From assembly GCA_004570425.1 (NCBI GenBank), contig SPQJ01000017.1, positions 17,504 to 81,503 of the forward strand: DNA of 64,000 nucleotides. The letters run 5' to 3'. The DNA is from Bacillus sp. AZ43. GTDB lineage: Bacteria > Actinomycetota > Actinomycetes > Mycobacteriales > Geodermatophilaceae. Positions 10,572 to 18,648 of this stretch are shown here, in pieces. Position 1 is the first letter of the stretch. Each line of letters begins with the position of its first letter. The notes beneath the pieces were generated by a model. That model searched no databases, was not told the origin of the DNA, and worked only from the letters and a program-made list of their open reading frames with translations. Made by a program: the position numbers and the translations under genes.

Positions 10572-10600
10572 AGGCCGCTCACCGGCCGTTGTAGCTTGTT
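10572..10600 (-). promoter_or_regulatory. SDR promoter region overlapped by the operator
   Basis: Minus-strand TTGCTG (616-611 of the 10.6 kb area) and TACAAC with a 17-bp spacer form a plausible promoter for the SDR gene; the palindrome at 10595-10617 lies across it. The exact start of transcription is not determined. Confidence 0.4.
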
Positions 10601-10617
10601 GAGCGTTGCTCAGCAAG
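10595..10617. promoter_or_regulatory. Palindromic operator candidate for the TetR regulator
   Basis: Inverted repeat CTTGTTGAGC-GTT-GCTCAGCAAG, nine of ten arm positions complementary, in the 110-bp gap between the divergent SDR and BVMO genes. Size and position are typical of TetR operators; the TetR gene closes the BVMO operon. Confidence 0.65.
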
Positions 10618-10642
10618 CCGAGAACCGCGAAGGAGCCGCTCG

Positions 10643-12172
10643 GTGACCAGCACACTCGAGACCCCGTCCGCCCCCACCGGCACCGCCGTGCGCGACGTCG
10701 GGATCGCGATCATCGGCTCGGGCTTCGCCGGCCTGGGCATGGCGATCGCCCTGAAGCGCCGCGGCGAGTCCGACTTCGTGATCCTCGAGCGGGCCGACGA
10801 GGTCGGCGGGACCTGGCGCGACAACACCTATCCGGGCGCCGCCTGCGACGTGCAGTCCAATCTCTACTCGTTCTCCTTCGCCCCGAACCCCGACTGGGGC
10901 CGCTCCTACTCGGAGCAGCCGGAGATCCAGGCGTACCTGCGCGGCGTGGCCGACCGGTTCGACGTCCGCCGGCACTGCGTGTTCGGCGCCGACGTCGCCT
11001 CCGCCCGGTGGGACGACGCCGCGCAGCGGTGGCTGGTGTCCACCTCCGCCGGCGACTTCCGGGCGCGCGTGCTGATCTCGGCCGCGGGTGCGCTGGCCGA
11101 CCCGACCTACCCCGACATCCCGGGTCTGGACTCCTTCGCCGGCACGGTCATGCACTCCGCCCGCTGGGACGCCGACCACGACCTCACCGGCGAACGCGTG
11201 GCGGTGATCGGCACCGGCGCCTCGGCGATCCAGGTGGTGCCCGCCATCCAGCCGGTGGTCGGCAGCGTCGCCGTCTACCAGCGCACCCCGGCCTGGGTGG
11301 TCCCCCGCACCGACCACCCGGTGAAGCCCTGGATGCGCCGCCTCTACCGCTTCGTCCCCGGCTTCCAGAAGGCCGTGCGCGGCTTGCTGTACCTGCTCCG
11401 CGAGTTCCTCGTCATCGGCATGGCGAAGAACCGGCTCTTCCTCAAGCCGGTCGGCAAGCTCGCCAAGGCCCACCTGCACCGGCAGGTCCGCGACCCGAAG
11501 CTGCGCAAGGCGCTCACGCCGGACTACACGATCGGCTGCAAGCGGATCCTGATCAGCAACGACTACTTCCCCGCCGTCGCGGCGCCGAACGCCGAACTGG
11601 TGACGGCGGGGATCGCCGAGGTCCGCCCGCACTCGATCGTCGCGAAGGACGGCGTCGAGCGGCCGACCGACACGATCGTGCTCGCCACCGGCTTCCACGT
11701 CACCGACCTGCCGATCGCGGAGAAGATCTGCGGCCGCGACGGGCGCTCGCTGGCCGACGTCTGGTCCGAGGGCATGGTGAGCAACCGGAGCGCCGCGGTC
11801 GCGGGCTTCCCCAACATGTTCCTGCTGGTGGGGCCGAACGTCGGCGTCGGCCACACGTCGATGGTCTACATGATCGAGTCGCAGGTCGCCTACGTCGACG
11901 ACGCGCTCCGGGCGATGCAGACCGAGGGCCTCGCCGTCCTGGAGACCACGCCGGAAGCGCAGGAGGCCTGGCGCTCGCTGATCGCCGAGAAGTCGAAGGG
12001 CACGGTGTGGCTCGCCGGCGGGTGCGCCAGCTGGTACCTCGACAAGCACGGGCACAACACGACGCTGTGGCCGGATTTCACCTTCCGCTTCCGGAAGCTG
12101 ACCCGGACCCTCGACCGCGACAACTACGTCGGCGTCCCCGCCGGCGCCCAGCGCCCGGAGGTGGCCGCGTGA
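10643..12172 (+). CDS. Type I Baeyer-Villiger flavin monooxygenase
   Basis: FAD- and NADPH-dependent enzyme that inserts oxygen next to a ketone to give an ester or lactone; 509 residues. First Rossmann motif IIGSGFAGLG near residue 24, second VIGTGASA near 192, and between them the Baeyer-Villiger fingerprint FxGxxxHxxxW(D/P), read as FAGTVMHSARWD at about residues 165-176. The GTG at 10643 has AAGGAG 7 nt upstream. It overlaps the next hydrolase gene by 4 bp. Order SDR | BVMO-hydrolase-TetR suggests alcohol to ketone to ester to acid plus alcohol. Actinobacteria have many such enzymes for steroids, terpenes, alkanones and long ketones; the substrate is not predictable from the sequence. Confidence 0.92.
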   Translation: MTSTLETPSAPTGTAVRDVGIAIIGSGFAGLGMAIALKRRGESDFVILERADEVGGTWRDNTYPGAACDVQSNLYSFSFAPNPDWGRSYSEQPEIQAYLRGVADRFDVRRHCVFGADVASARWDDAAQRWLVSTSAGDFRARVLISAAGALADPTYPDIPGLDSFAGTVMHSARWDADHDLTGERVAVIGTGASAIQVVPAIQPVVGSVAVYQRTPAWVVPRTDHPVKPWMRRLYRFVPGFQKAVRGLLYLLREFLVIGMAKNRLFLKPVGKLAKAHLHRQVRDPKLRKALTPDYTIGCKRILISNDYFPAVAAPNAELVTAGIAEVRPHSIVAKDGVERPTDTIVLATGFHVTDLPIAEKICGRDGRSLADVWSEGMVSNRSAAVAGFPNMFLLVGPNVGVGHTSMVYMIESQVAYVDDALRAMQTEGLAVLETTPEAQEAWRSLIAEKSKGTVWLAGGCASWYLDKHGHNTTLWPDFTFRFRKLTRTLDRDNYVGVPAGAQRPEVAA

Positions 12173-13113
12173 ACACGGTCCTGCGCCGCGTCGCCGCCGT
12201 CCGCACCTCCGACGGCGCCGTCCTGCACGCCGTCGTCGACGGGTCCGACGACGCCCCCGTCACCCTGGTCCTCGCCCACGGGTGGACGCTCGCCCAGGCC
12301 GCATGGGACGACGTGGCGGAGCTGCTCACGCCGAAGGTCGCCGAGGGCGAGCTGCGGCTGATCCGCTACGACCAGCGCGGTCACGGCCGCTCCACCTGGG
12401 GCCGCTACGCCGACGACGTCGCCGAGCTCTCCATCGACCAGCTGGGTCAGGACCTCGGTGAGCTGCTCGACGACCTGGCCCCGGCCGGCCCGGTGGTCCT
12501 CGGCGGCCACTCGATGGGCGGCATGACGATCATGTGCCTGGCCGCCGCCCGGCCCGAGCTGTTCGGCGACCGCGTGCGCGGAGTCGCGCTGGTGTCGACG
12601 TCGGCGGGCGACCTGGCGCCCGCCGGCGAGACGCTGGTCGAGCGGCTGCAGCTGAGGCTCGCCCCCGGCATGGTGTCGGCGGCCATCGGCGGTGCCCGCG
12701 CGATCGAGCGGCTCCGCCAGCTGCTCCCGCCGTCGCACCCTCGTCACCAGAAGCTCGTGCGCGAGCTGCTCTACGGGGCGGACGCCACCGACGACATGGT
12801 CGTCGCGGGCGCGGAGATCATGCACGCCACGACCATCCGCGCGTTCGCCGCCTTCTACCCGGCGCTGGGCGAGCACGACAAGCGGCAGGAGCTGAAGGCG
12901 CTCGCGGACGTGCCCGTGGAGATCCTGGTGGGCGACAGCGACAAGCTGACGCCCAAGCGGCACAGCCGGCAGATGGCGGAGGTGCTGCCGGAGGCGAACC
13001 TGGAGATCGTGCCGCGGACCGGGCACATGCTGCCGCAGGAGCGGCCGCAGCTGGTCACCGACGCGATCGGGCGGCTGCTCTCCGCGGCCACGAGCGATCG
13101 GGCCGCGGCCTGA
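12169..13113 (+). CDS. Alpha/beta hydrolase (esterase) of the BVMO operon
   Basis: 314 residues with the alpha/beta hydrolase layout: oxyanion region LAHGWTLAQAAW, nucleophile elbow GGHSMGGMT with the catalytic Ser, acid residue in VGDSDKLTP and catalytic His in RTGHMLPQE. The GTG start overlaps the BVMO stop (GTGA), so it is made with the monooxygenase and most simply hydrolyses the ester or lactone formed by it. Its own stop overlaps the likely TetR start. A cap region at about residues 150-230 is rich in basic residues. Other hydrolase functions cannot be excluded. Confidence 0.9.
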   Translation: MNTVLRRVAAVRTSDGAVLHAVVDGSDDAPVTLVLAHGWTLAQAAWDDVAELLTPKVAEGELRLIRYDQRGHGRSTWGRYADDVAELSIDQLGQDLGELLDDLAPAGPVVLGGHSMGGMTIMCLAAARPELFGDRVRGVALVSTSAGDLAPAGETLVERLQLRLAPGMVSAAIGGARAIERLRQLLPPSHPRHQKLVRELLYGADATDDMVVAGAEIMHATTIRAFAAFYPALGEHDKRQELKALADVPVEILVGDSDKLTPKRHSRQMAEVLPEANLEIVPRTGHMLPQERPQLVTDAIGRLLSAATSDRAAA

Positions 13114-13700
13114 GCGCGGCGTCGTCCCACCCCCCGCACCCGCGGACGAGGCGCACGGCGGGCGACCGGCGCGCCCAGCTGGTGCAGATCGGGCTCGAGC
13201 TCCTGCCCACGACGCCCGTGCAGGAGCTGACCATCGACGAGGTGGCCCGGCGCGCCGGCATCAGCCGCAGCCTGCTGTTCCACTACTTCGCGAACAAGCG
13301 CGAGTACTACTCCGCCGTCACCCGGGCGGCCGCCGACCTCATGTGGGAGCACCTCCTCCCCGCCCCGGGCACCCCGCCGGAGGAACAGGTCACCGGGATG
13401 CTCGACCGCTACGTCGGCTGGGTGGAGACCTTCCGCGACAGCCACCTGGCGTTCGTCCGCGGCGCCGGCGGCGGTGACCCCTGGGTCTCGGAGGTCTACG
13501 AGGAGACGCGCGCCCGGCTGGTGGAGGTGGCGCTCGCGGCCCTAGAGCTCCCCGACGACGCGCTGCGCCGGCAGCTGATCCTGGCGTGGTTCGCGTTCAC
13601 CGAGGACCTCGTGGGCCAGTGGGTCGAGGAGCCCACGATGACCCGGCCGGAACTGCTGGACCTGCTCCGGGACGTCCTGGACCGCCTGACGTCCCGCTAG
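13110..13700 (+). CDS. TetR-family regulator of the BVMO module, probable CTG start
   Basis: About 196 residues. N-terminal HTH is clear: LTIDEVARRAGISRSLLFHYFANKREYY, followed by an all-helical ligand domain. No ATG, GTG or TTG exists in frame upstream of the HTH until a GTG at 13182, which would remove most of helix 1. The best-placed start is a CTG at 13110 that overlaps the hydrolase stop (CTGA), copying the 4-bp overlaps of the other operon joints. It probably represses the operon through the palindrome at 10595. If GTG 13182 is the true start the protein has 172 residues. Confidence 0.85.
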   Translation: MSAASSHPPHPRTRRTAGDRRAQLVQIGLELLPTTPVQELTIDEVARRAGISRSLLFHYFANKREYYSAVTRAAADLMWEHLLPAPGTPPEEQVTGMLDRYVGWVETFRDSHLAFVRGAGGGDPWVSEVYEETRARLVEVALAALELPDDALRRQLILAWFAFTEDLVGQWVEEPTMTRPELLDLLRDVLDRLTSR

Positions 13701-13703
13701 GGC

Positions 13704-14465
13704 TCAGCCCGCGAGGGTGGTGGGGGCGCGGTCGGCGGCCTCGTCCGGCGGCGGCTGGAGCCGGGCGACGACGTCCGGGGCGCTGGCGCCGGTGGCGTCC
13801 ATCGACTTCTTCACGGTCGCGCCGTAGACGTCGACGTACTCCTGGCCGGAGAGCGTCATGATCTCGTACATGATCTCGTCGGTGATGGACCGCTCCACGA
13901 AGCGGTCGCCCGACATGCCCTCGTAGCGGGAGAAGTCCAGCGGCGTGCCGAAGCGCACGAGCACGCGGGTGATGCTCTTGCCGAACGGCAGCTTCTTCTT
14001 GCTGTAGATCATCGCGACCGGGATGACCGGGGCGCCGGTCTCGAGGGCCATGCGCGCCACGCCGGTCTTGCCGCGGAAGAGCCGGCCGTCGGGCGACCTG
14101 GTGCCCTCCGGGTAGATGCCGAGGACCTTGCCCTCCCGCAGGGTGCGGATGCCGGTCCGGATGGCGTTCTCGGCCGCGGAGGCGTTGGAGCGGTCGATCG
14201 GCACCTGGCCGGCGCCGGAGAAGAACGCGCGCTGGGCCGCGCCCTTGATGCCCGTGCCGGTGAAGTACTCGGCCTTGGCGAGGAAGGTGACCCGGCGCTT
14301 GAGCTGGAGGGGCATGAAGATCCAGTCGGCGGCCGAGAGGTGGTTGCTCGCCAGGATCGCCGCACCGGTCGACGGCACGTTCTGCGTGCCCTCGGCCCGT
14401 GGCCGGAAGACGAGGCGCACCACCGGGCCGATCGCGACGAACTTGAGGAACCAGTAGAACAACAC
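13704..14465 (-). CDS. plsC: 1-acyl-sn-glycerol-3-phosphate acyltransferase (PlsC type)
   Basis: Membrane-associated acyltransferase, 253 residues, equivalent in position to Rv2182c. It transfers a fatty acyl group to lysophosphatidic acid or a related lysolipid. Motif I NHLSAADW (HX4D) near residue 37, motif II region FFSGAGQVPIDR, motif III YPEGTRSPDG near 105, and motif IV VIPVAMI. The N-terminus LFYWFLKFVAIGPVV can anchor it in the membrane. Start chosen at GTG 14465 behind GGAGG; a TTG at 14462 is equally possible. It ends 3 bp from the convergent TetR gene. Confidence 0.9.
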   Translation of the reverse strand: MLFYWFLKFVAIGPVVRLVFRPRAEGTQNVPSTGAAILASNHLSAADWIFMPLQLKRRVTFLAKAEYFTGTGIKGAAQRAFFSGAGQVPIDRSNASAAENAIRTGIRTLREGKVLGIYPEGTRSPDGRLFRGKTGVARMALETGAPVIPVAMIYSKKKLPFGKSITRVLVRFGTPLDFSRYEGMSGDRFVERSITDEIMYEIMTLSGQEYVDVYGATVKKSMDATGASAPDVVARLQPPPDEAADRAPTTLAG

Positions 14466-14485
14466 GCCTCCACTCGTGAGCTGCC

Positions 14486-14491
14486 AGACTA
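14486..14491 (-). promoter_or_regulatory. -10 box TAGTCT of plsC
   Basis: With TTGTGA 18 bp upstream as a fair -35, this places transcription about 13 nt before the GTG at 14465, leaving room for GGAGG. The -35 lies inside the inverted repeat at 14498-14526. Confidence 0.5.
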
Positions 14492-14497
14492 AGGAGC

Positions 14498-14526
14498 CCA
14501 CCGGCCGAATCACAATCGGCCGGTGG
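14498..14526. promoter_or_regulatory. Perfect 11-bp inverted repeat between plsC and lipase genes
   Basis: CCACCGGCCGA, 7 nt, TCGGCCGGTGG: all 11 arm positions pair. It lies between two divergent genes and across the plsC -35, so an operator is more likely than a terminator. The protein that binds is unknown. Confidence 0.55.
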
Positions 14527-14591
14527 TGTGACCTGTTCCGCGAGCACGCCCCGCCGGTCGGCACCGCCGCCGGACGCCGAGGAGGACCCCC

Positions 14592-15419
14592 GTGTCTGGA
14601 CCGACCGCACCCACCGGTGTCATGCCCGGCGCCGAGCCGTTCGCCTTCCCCGGCGGGGACGGCCCCGACGGTCGCACCGGCGTGCTCCTGGTGCACGGCT
14701 TCACCGGTACCCCGATGAGCATGCGGCCGTGGGGCGAGCACCTGGCGGCCGAGGGCTTCGCGGTCCGCTGCCCCCTCCTGCCGGGGCACGGCACCCGCTG
14801 GCAGGACTGCAACGCCAGCACCCACGAGCAGTGGACCTCGACGGTCGCGGATGCCTTCGACGAGCTCGCCGCCGAGTGTGACCGGGTGTTCGTGGCGGGC
14901 CTGTCCATGGGCGGCACCCTGGCCACGCGGCTGGCCGAGGTGCGTCCGGACGACGTCGCCGGCCTGCTGCTGGTGAACCCGGCGCTGCTGACCCAGCGGG
15001 TGGACGCCAAGCTCCTGCCGCTGCTGGCCCGCATCACGCCGAGCTGGGCGCCGATCGCCAGCGACATCAAGAAGCCGGGCGTGGTCGAGCTCGCCTACCC
15101 GAAGCTGCCCACCCGGGCGATGATGCAGCTGCGCGCGCTGTGGGCGCTGACCCGCGCCGACCTGGGCCGCGTCACCGCGCCGGTCATCGTCTTCCACAGC
15201 GTCGAGGACCACGTGGTCGAGCCGGTCAACAGCACGATCCTGCTCGCCGGGGTGGGGAGCAGCGACACCACCGAGGTGCTGCTCGAGGACAGCTACCACG
15301 TGGCGACCCTGGACAACGACGCCCCGACGATCTTCGCCGGGTCGGTCGACTGGATCCGCGCGCACGTGGCCGCCGGCGAGAACCCGGGCACGGGGAGCCC
15401 CGCCGCGGAGTCGCGGTGA
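14592..15419 (+). CDS. Alpha/beta hydrolase, carboxylesterase/monoacylglycerol-lipase type
   Basis: 275 residues resembling Est30/monoglyceride lipase: VLLVHGFTGTP oxyanion segment near residue 31, LPGHGTRW, nucleophile elbow AGLSMGGT near 98, acid residue in FHSVEDHVV and His in DSYHVATLD. The GTG at 14592 has GAGGAGG about 6 nt upstream. It overlaps the next membrane-protein gene by 4 bp (GTGA). Being divergent from PlsC and sharing its control region suggests lipid turnover; the substrate is not known. Confidence 0.9.
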   Translation: MSGPTAPTGVMPGAEPFAFPGGDGPDGRTGVLLVHGFTGTPMSMRPWGEHLAAEGFAVRCPLLPGHGTRWQDCNASTHEQWTSTVADAFDELAAECDRVFVAGLSMGGTLATRLAEVRPDDVAGLLLVNPALLTQRVDAKLLPLLARITPSWAPIASDIKKPGVVELAYPKLPTRAMMQLRALWALTRADLGRVTAPVIVFHSVEDHVVEPVNSTILLAGVGSSDTTEVLLEDSYHVATLDNDAPTIFAGSVDWIRAHVAAGENPGTGSPAAESR

Positions 15420-16090
15420 GCGCCCGCCGGGGTCGCCGCGACAACGGGATCGACGCCACCCTCTGGAGCCCGCTGCGCGACGTCGACCCGCGCGTCGGCG
15501 AGCACCTGCTGGACGTGCTGCAGGCGGCCGGCATCGCGGCCTACCTGGAGCCCTCGACCGACGTCGAGCCGTACACCCGCACCGTGAGCCTGCCCAGCCC
15601 GCCGTCGGACCGGCTGTTCGTCGACCGCTCGCGCCGGGCCGAGGCGCGCGGCGTCGTCGACCAGCACGTGCCGGCCGACCCGGCGCGGGAGGCACCGGCG
15701 CCCGCGGTCCGCCGCGACATCGACGAGGACGCCGAGTGGGCGCGGATCGTGTCCGCCTTCGAGGCCGAGCACGGCCGTTCCGCCGTCGAGGGCGAGCCGG
15801 TGGACGCCCCGGCACCGCCGCCGCACGAGCTGCCCGTGCTGGACCGGCCGGACGAGCACTACGAGCCCCCGCCTCCCCCGCCGCTCCCCGCGCCGGCCCC
15901 GGCGTCGCTCTACTCGGTGCTCCTCATCCTCGCCGGGATCCTGCTCATCGGCGCCCCGGGGATCCTGAACCTATCCGCCGACCTCGGCCTCGTCCTCGGG
16001 GTGGCCGCCGTCGCCGGGGGCGTGGCCACGCTGGTGTCACGCATGCGCGACCGCACCGAGGACGACGGCGACGACGGGGCGGTCGTCTAG
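15416..16090 (+). CDS. Actinobacterial membrane-anchored protein of unknown function
   Basis: 224 residues. The N-terminal half is soluble (NGIDATLWSPLRDVDPRVGEHL and so on), followed by a Pro-rich linker (PPPPPPLPAPAPA) near residue 160 and two C-terminal hydrophobic segments at about 168-186 and 190-205, ending in an acidic tail. No family is recognised with confidence. The GTG start overlaps the lipase stop, so it is co-translated with the lipase and may serve it as a membrane partner; that is inference only. Confidence 0.75.
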   Translation: MSARRGRRDNGIDATLWSPLRDVDPRVGEHLLDVLQAAGIAAYLEPSTDVEPYTRTVSLPSPPSDRLFVDRSRRAEARGVVDQHVPADPAREAPAPAVRRDIDEDAEWARIVSAFEAEHGRSAVEGEPVDAPAPPPHELPVLDRPDEHYEPPPPPPLPAPAPASLYSVLLILAGILLIGAPGILNLSADLGLVLGVAAVAGGVATLVSRMRDRTEDDGDDGAVV

Positions 16091-16106
16091 GAGCCACCCG
16101 CGCCGC

Positions 16107-16112
16107 TAGGTT
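16107..16112 (+). promoter_or_regulatory. -10 box TAGGTT of the TIGR00300 gene
   Basis: Six nt before GTG 16119, leaderless spacing. Confidence 0.6.
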
Positions 16113-16118
16113 CGCCCC

Positions 16119-17357
16119 GTGAGCACCGCTTCGCACTCCGCGACCGTCACGGTCACCGGCCACCTGGTGGACACCGGCATCCTCGCCCGGATCCTCGACG
16201 ACGTCCTCGAGTACGGGGGTGACTACCGGATCGAGAGCCTGGCTCTCGGCCGGCAGCACGAGGACGAGTCGCGGGCGCTCATCGCGATCAGCGCCGAGGA
16301 GGCCGAGCACCTCGACCGCATCCTCATGCGCGTCCAGATCCACGGCGCCAACGCCGTCGACCCGGGGACGGCGACCACCCGTCCCGCGCCGTCCGACGGC
16401 GTCTTCCCCGACGACTTCTACTCGACGACGAACCTGGAGACCCTCGTCCGGCTCGACCGCGAATGGCTCCGGGTGCGCCAGCCCGAGATGGACTGCGGGC
16501 TGGTCGTGACCGAGGAGGACGGGCAGCCGGTCGTCCGGACCGTGCCGGTGAGCGACGTGAAGGCCGGCGACCTGGTCGTCTGCGGCGCGCACGGGGTCCG
16601 GGTGGAGCTGCCGCACCAGGCGCCCCGCGGCGAGGAGGACGACTTCGGGTTCATGTCCTCCGCGGTGTCCAGCGAGAAGCCGCAGGCGCTGCTGGTCCGC
16701 CAGATCGCCGAGCGGATGCGCGAGGTCAAGGCCGAGGGCCGGCGGATCCTGTGGGTCGGCGGCCCCGCGGTGGTGCACACCGGGGCCTCGCCCGCCATGG
16801 TCCGCCTGGTGGACGCCGGCTACGTCGACGTCCTCTTCGCCGGCAACGCCCTGGCCACCCACGACATCGAGTCGGCGCTCTTCGGCACCTCGCTGGGCGT
16901 CGACCTGGCCAAGGGGTCGGGCGTGCCGCACGGGCACGAGCACCACATCCGGGCGATCAACACGATCCGGGCGGCGGGCTCGATCGCGCAGGCCGTGGAG
17001 TCCGGCGTCCTCACCGGCGGCGTCATGCACGCGATGGTGCGGGCCGGCAAGCCGTTCGTGCTCGTGGGCTCGGTCCGCGACGACGGCCCGCTGCCCGACG
17101 TCTACACCGACGTGATCGAGGGCCAGCGCGCGATGCGGGCCCAGCTGCCCGGCGTCGGCTTCGCGATCATGGTGGCGACGATGCTCCACTCGATCGCCAC
17201 GGGGAACCTCCTCCCCGCGTCGATCCCGCTGGTCAGCGTGGACATCAACCCCGCGACCGTGACCAAGCTGGCCGACCGCGGCAGCGCCCAGGCGATGGGC
17301 ATCATCACCGACATCGGGCTCTTCCTGGAGCAGCTGGCCCGCGAGCTCTGCCCCTAG
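16119..17357 (+). CDS. TIGR00300 family protein (ornithine-cyclodeaminase-like domain)
   Basis: 412 residues of the family named for the LOR/SDH bifunctional enzyme conserved region. In cyanobacterial AgrE/ArgZ this region follows an arginine dihydrolase domain, and an archaeal relative acts as a non-homologous ornithine cyclodeaminase that makes proline. Here no N-terminal dihydrolase is present. Conserved segments seen: GHLVDTGILARILD, DDFYSTTNLET, VSSEKPQALLVRQIA, GGPAVVHTGA, FAGNALATHDIE, SVRDDGPLPDV and the Rossmann-like end SVDINPATVTKLADRGS. Start is leaderless. Its stop and that of the convergent glucokinase share CTAG. Ornithine deamination is a family-level guess. Confidence 0.85.
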   Translation: MSTASHSATVTVTGHLVDTGILARILDDVLEYGGDYRIESLALGRQHEDESRALIAISAEEAEHLDRILMRVQIHGANAVDPGTATTRPAPSDGVFPDDFYSTTNLETLVRLDREWLRVRQPEMDCGLVVTEEDGQPVVRTVPVSDVKAGDLVVCGAHGVRVELPHQAPRGEEDDFGFMSSAVSSEKPQALLVRQIAERMREVKAEGRRILWVGGPAVVHTGASPAMVRLVDAGYVDVLFAGNALATHDIESALFGTSLGVDLAKGSGVPHGHEHHIRAINTIRAAGSIAQAVESGVLTGGVMHAMVRAGKPFVLVGSVRDDGPLPDVYTDVIEGQRAMRAQLPGVGFAIMVATMLHSIATGNLLPASIPLVSVDINPATVTKLADRGSAQAMGIITDIGLFLEQLARELCP

Positions 17358-18337
17358 GCCTCGCCGTCGGCCACTGCCTGGCGGACCAGGTCGGCGGCAC
17401 CGACGATGCCGGCCTGTGGCCCGAGTTCTGCGACGACGACGCGCGGTCCCGGCCGGAACCCGCGGCCGGGAAGGGCACGGTCGAGCCGCTCGCGGGCGGG
17501 CGCCAGCACCATCTCCCCCAGCTTGCTCACGCCCCCGCCGATGACCACGACCTCCGGGTCGAGGACGGCGCTGAGGTCGGCGATGCCCTGGCCGAGCCAG
17601 AGGCCGACCTCGGTGACGAGCTCGAGGGCCAGCGGGTCGCCGTCCGCGGCCGCGCGGGCGACGTCCTCACCGGTGAGCCGGTCGGGCTCGCAGTCGACCC
17701 GCTCGAGCAGGCGCGCCGCGGCGGCCGGCGACGTCCGGGCCACCTCCCGGGCGGTCTGCCCGAGCGCGGTACCGCTGGCGTACTGCTCCCAGCAGCCCCG
17801 GTTGCCGCACGCGCAGAGCCGGCCGTCGGGGACGACGCGCATGTGCCCCCACTCCCCCGCGACGCCGTGCGAGCCGCGCCGCAGCCGGCCGTCCAGCACG
17901 ATGCCGCCGCCGATGCCGGTGCCGAGCGTGATCATCAGCGCCAGGTCCGCGCCCCGGGCGGCGCCGTAGCGGTACTCCGCCCAGGCGGCGGCGTCGGCGT
18001 CGTTGCCGACCCAGAGCGGGCGCTGGAGGCGGGCGGCGAGGTCCTTGCGCAGCGTCGAGTTCCGCCAGGCCAGGTGGGGGCTGAACAGGACCGTGTCGCC
18101 GGTGCGGTCGAACCACCCGGCGGCCCCGACCCCGACGCCGACGATCTCGCCGTCGTGGCCCTCGGCGAGCTCGTCGACGACCGCGGCGATCGCGTCCTCG
18201 GTGTCGGTGACCGAGGCGCCGGGCGTGGCGCGGCGTGCGGTGGCCACGATGGTGCCGTCGGTGGCGACGACACCGCCGGCCACCTTGGTGCCGCCGATGT
18301 CGATCCCGAGCGCGGCCGGGCCGTGCGCGTCGGTCAT
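17354..18337 (-). CDS. glk: ROK-family glucokinase
   Basis: ATP- or polyphosphate-dependent phosphorylation of glucose, 327 residues. Phosphate motif GIDIGGTKVAGGVV at the N-terminus, sugar-site NDADAAAWAEYRYG, phosphate-2 TLGTGIGGGIV, GHMRV, and the ROK zinc motif CACGNRGCWEQYASG with the three Cys and the His upstream. Actinobacterial ROK kinases with this layout (TIGR00744 type) are glucokinases. The ATG overlaps the stop of the upstream small protein (ATGA), making it the last gene of a four-gene operon that begins with the START-like protein. Confidence 0.93.
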   Translation of the reverse strand: MTDAHGPAALGIDIGGTKVAGGVVATDGTIVATARRATPGASVTDTEDAIAAVVDELAEGHDGEIVGVGVGAAGWFDRTGDTVLFSPHLAWRNSTLRKDLAARLQRPLWVGNDADAAAWAEYRYGAARGADLALMITLGTGIGGGIVLDGRLRRGSHGVAGEWGHMRVVPDGRLCACGNRGCWEQYASGTALGQTAREVARTSPAAAARLLERVDCEPDRLTGEDVARAAADGDPLALELVTEVGLWLGQGIADLSAVLDPEVVVIGGGVSKLGEMVLAPARERLDRALPGRGFRPGPRVVVAELGPQAGIVGAADLVRQAVADGEA

Positions 18338-18648
18338 GCGATCTCGATCTGCTGGACCGGCGGCGGCTCGTCCTCGCGCGTCGCCGGGCCCGCGTCGGGC
18401 GCGTCCTCGGCCGGATGACCGGCCGCGGCGACCGTGCGCAGCGCCGTCGCCGCGGCGGTGAGGGCGTCGGCCAGGGCCGCGTTGATCTCGGGGCGCTCAC
18501 CACGCACGACGGACGCCGCGAGGCAGATCGGGCACCAGCGGCAGTCGCTCGTGTGCTCCTGCTCGCCGTCGGTGGGAGCGGCCAGCCCGCTGCGGACGGC
18601 CTCGATCAGGCGCTGCGCCTGGTCGATCCAGTCGGTCCCGGGGGTCAT
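18334..18648 (-). CDS. Small Cys-motif protein between ArsA-like ATPase and glucokinase
   Basis: 104 residues, corresponding by position to M. tuberculosis Rv2183c. The core is a helix (DWIDQAQRLIEAVRSG) followed by DCRWCPICLAASVVRG, three Cys in C-x2-C-x2-C spacing that could bind zinc or a metal cluster, then Ala-rich helices and an acidic tail. Both ends overlap neighbours by 4 bp (ATGA), so it is translated as part of the ArsA-like > this > glk unit. Function unknown; the conserved pairing suggests it works with the ATPase. Confidence 0.82.
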   Translation of the reverse strand: MTPGTDWIDQAQRLIEAVRSGLAAPTDGEQEHTSDCRWCPICLAASVVRGERPEINAALADALTAAATALRTVAAAGHPAEDAPDAGPATREDEPPPVQQIEIA

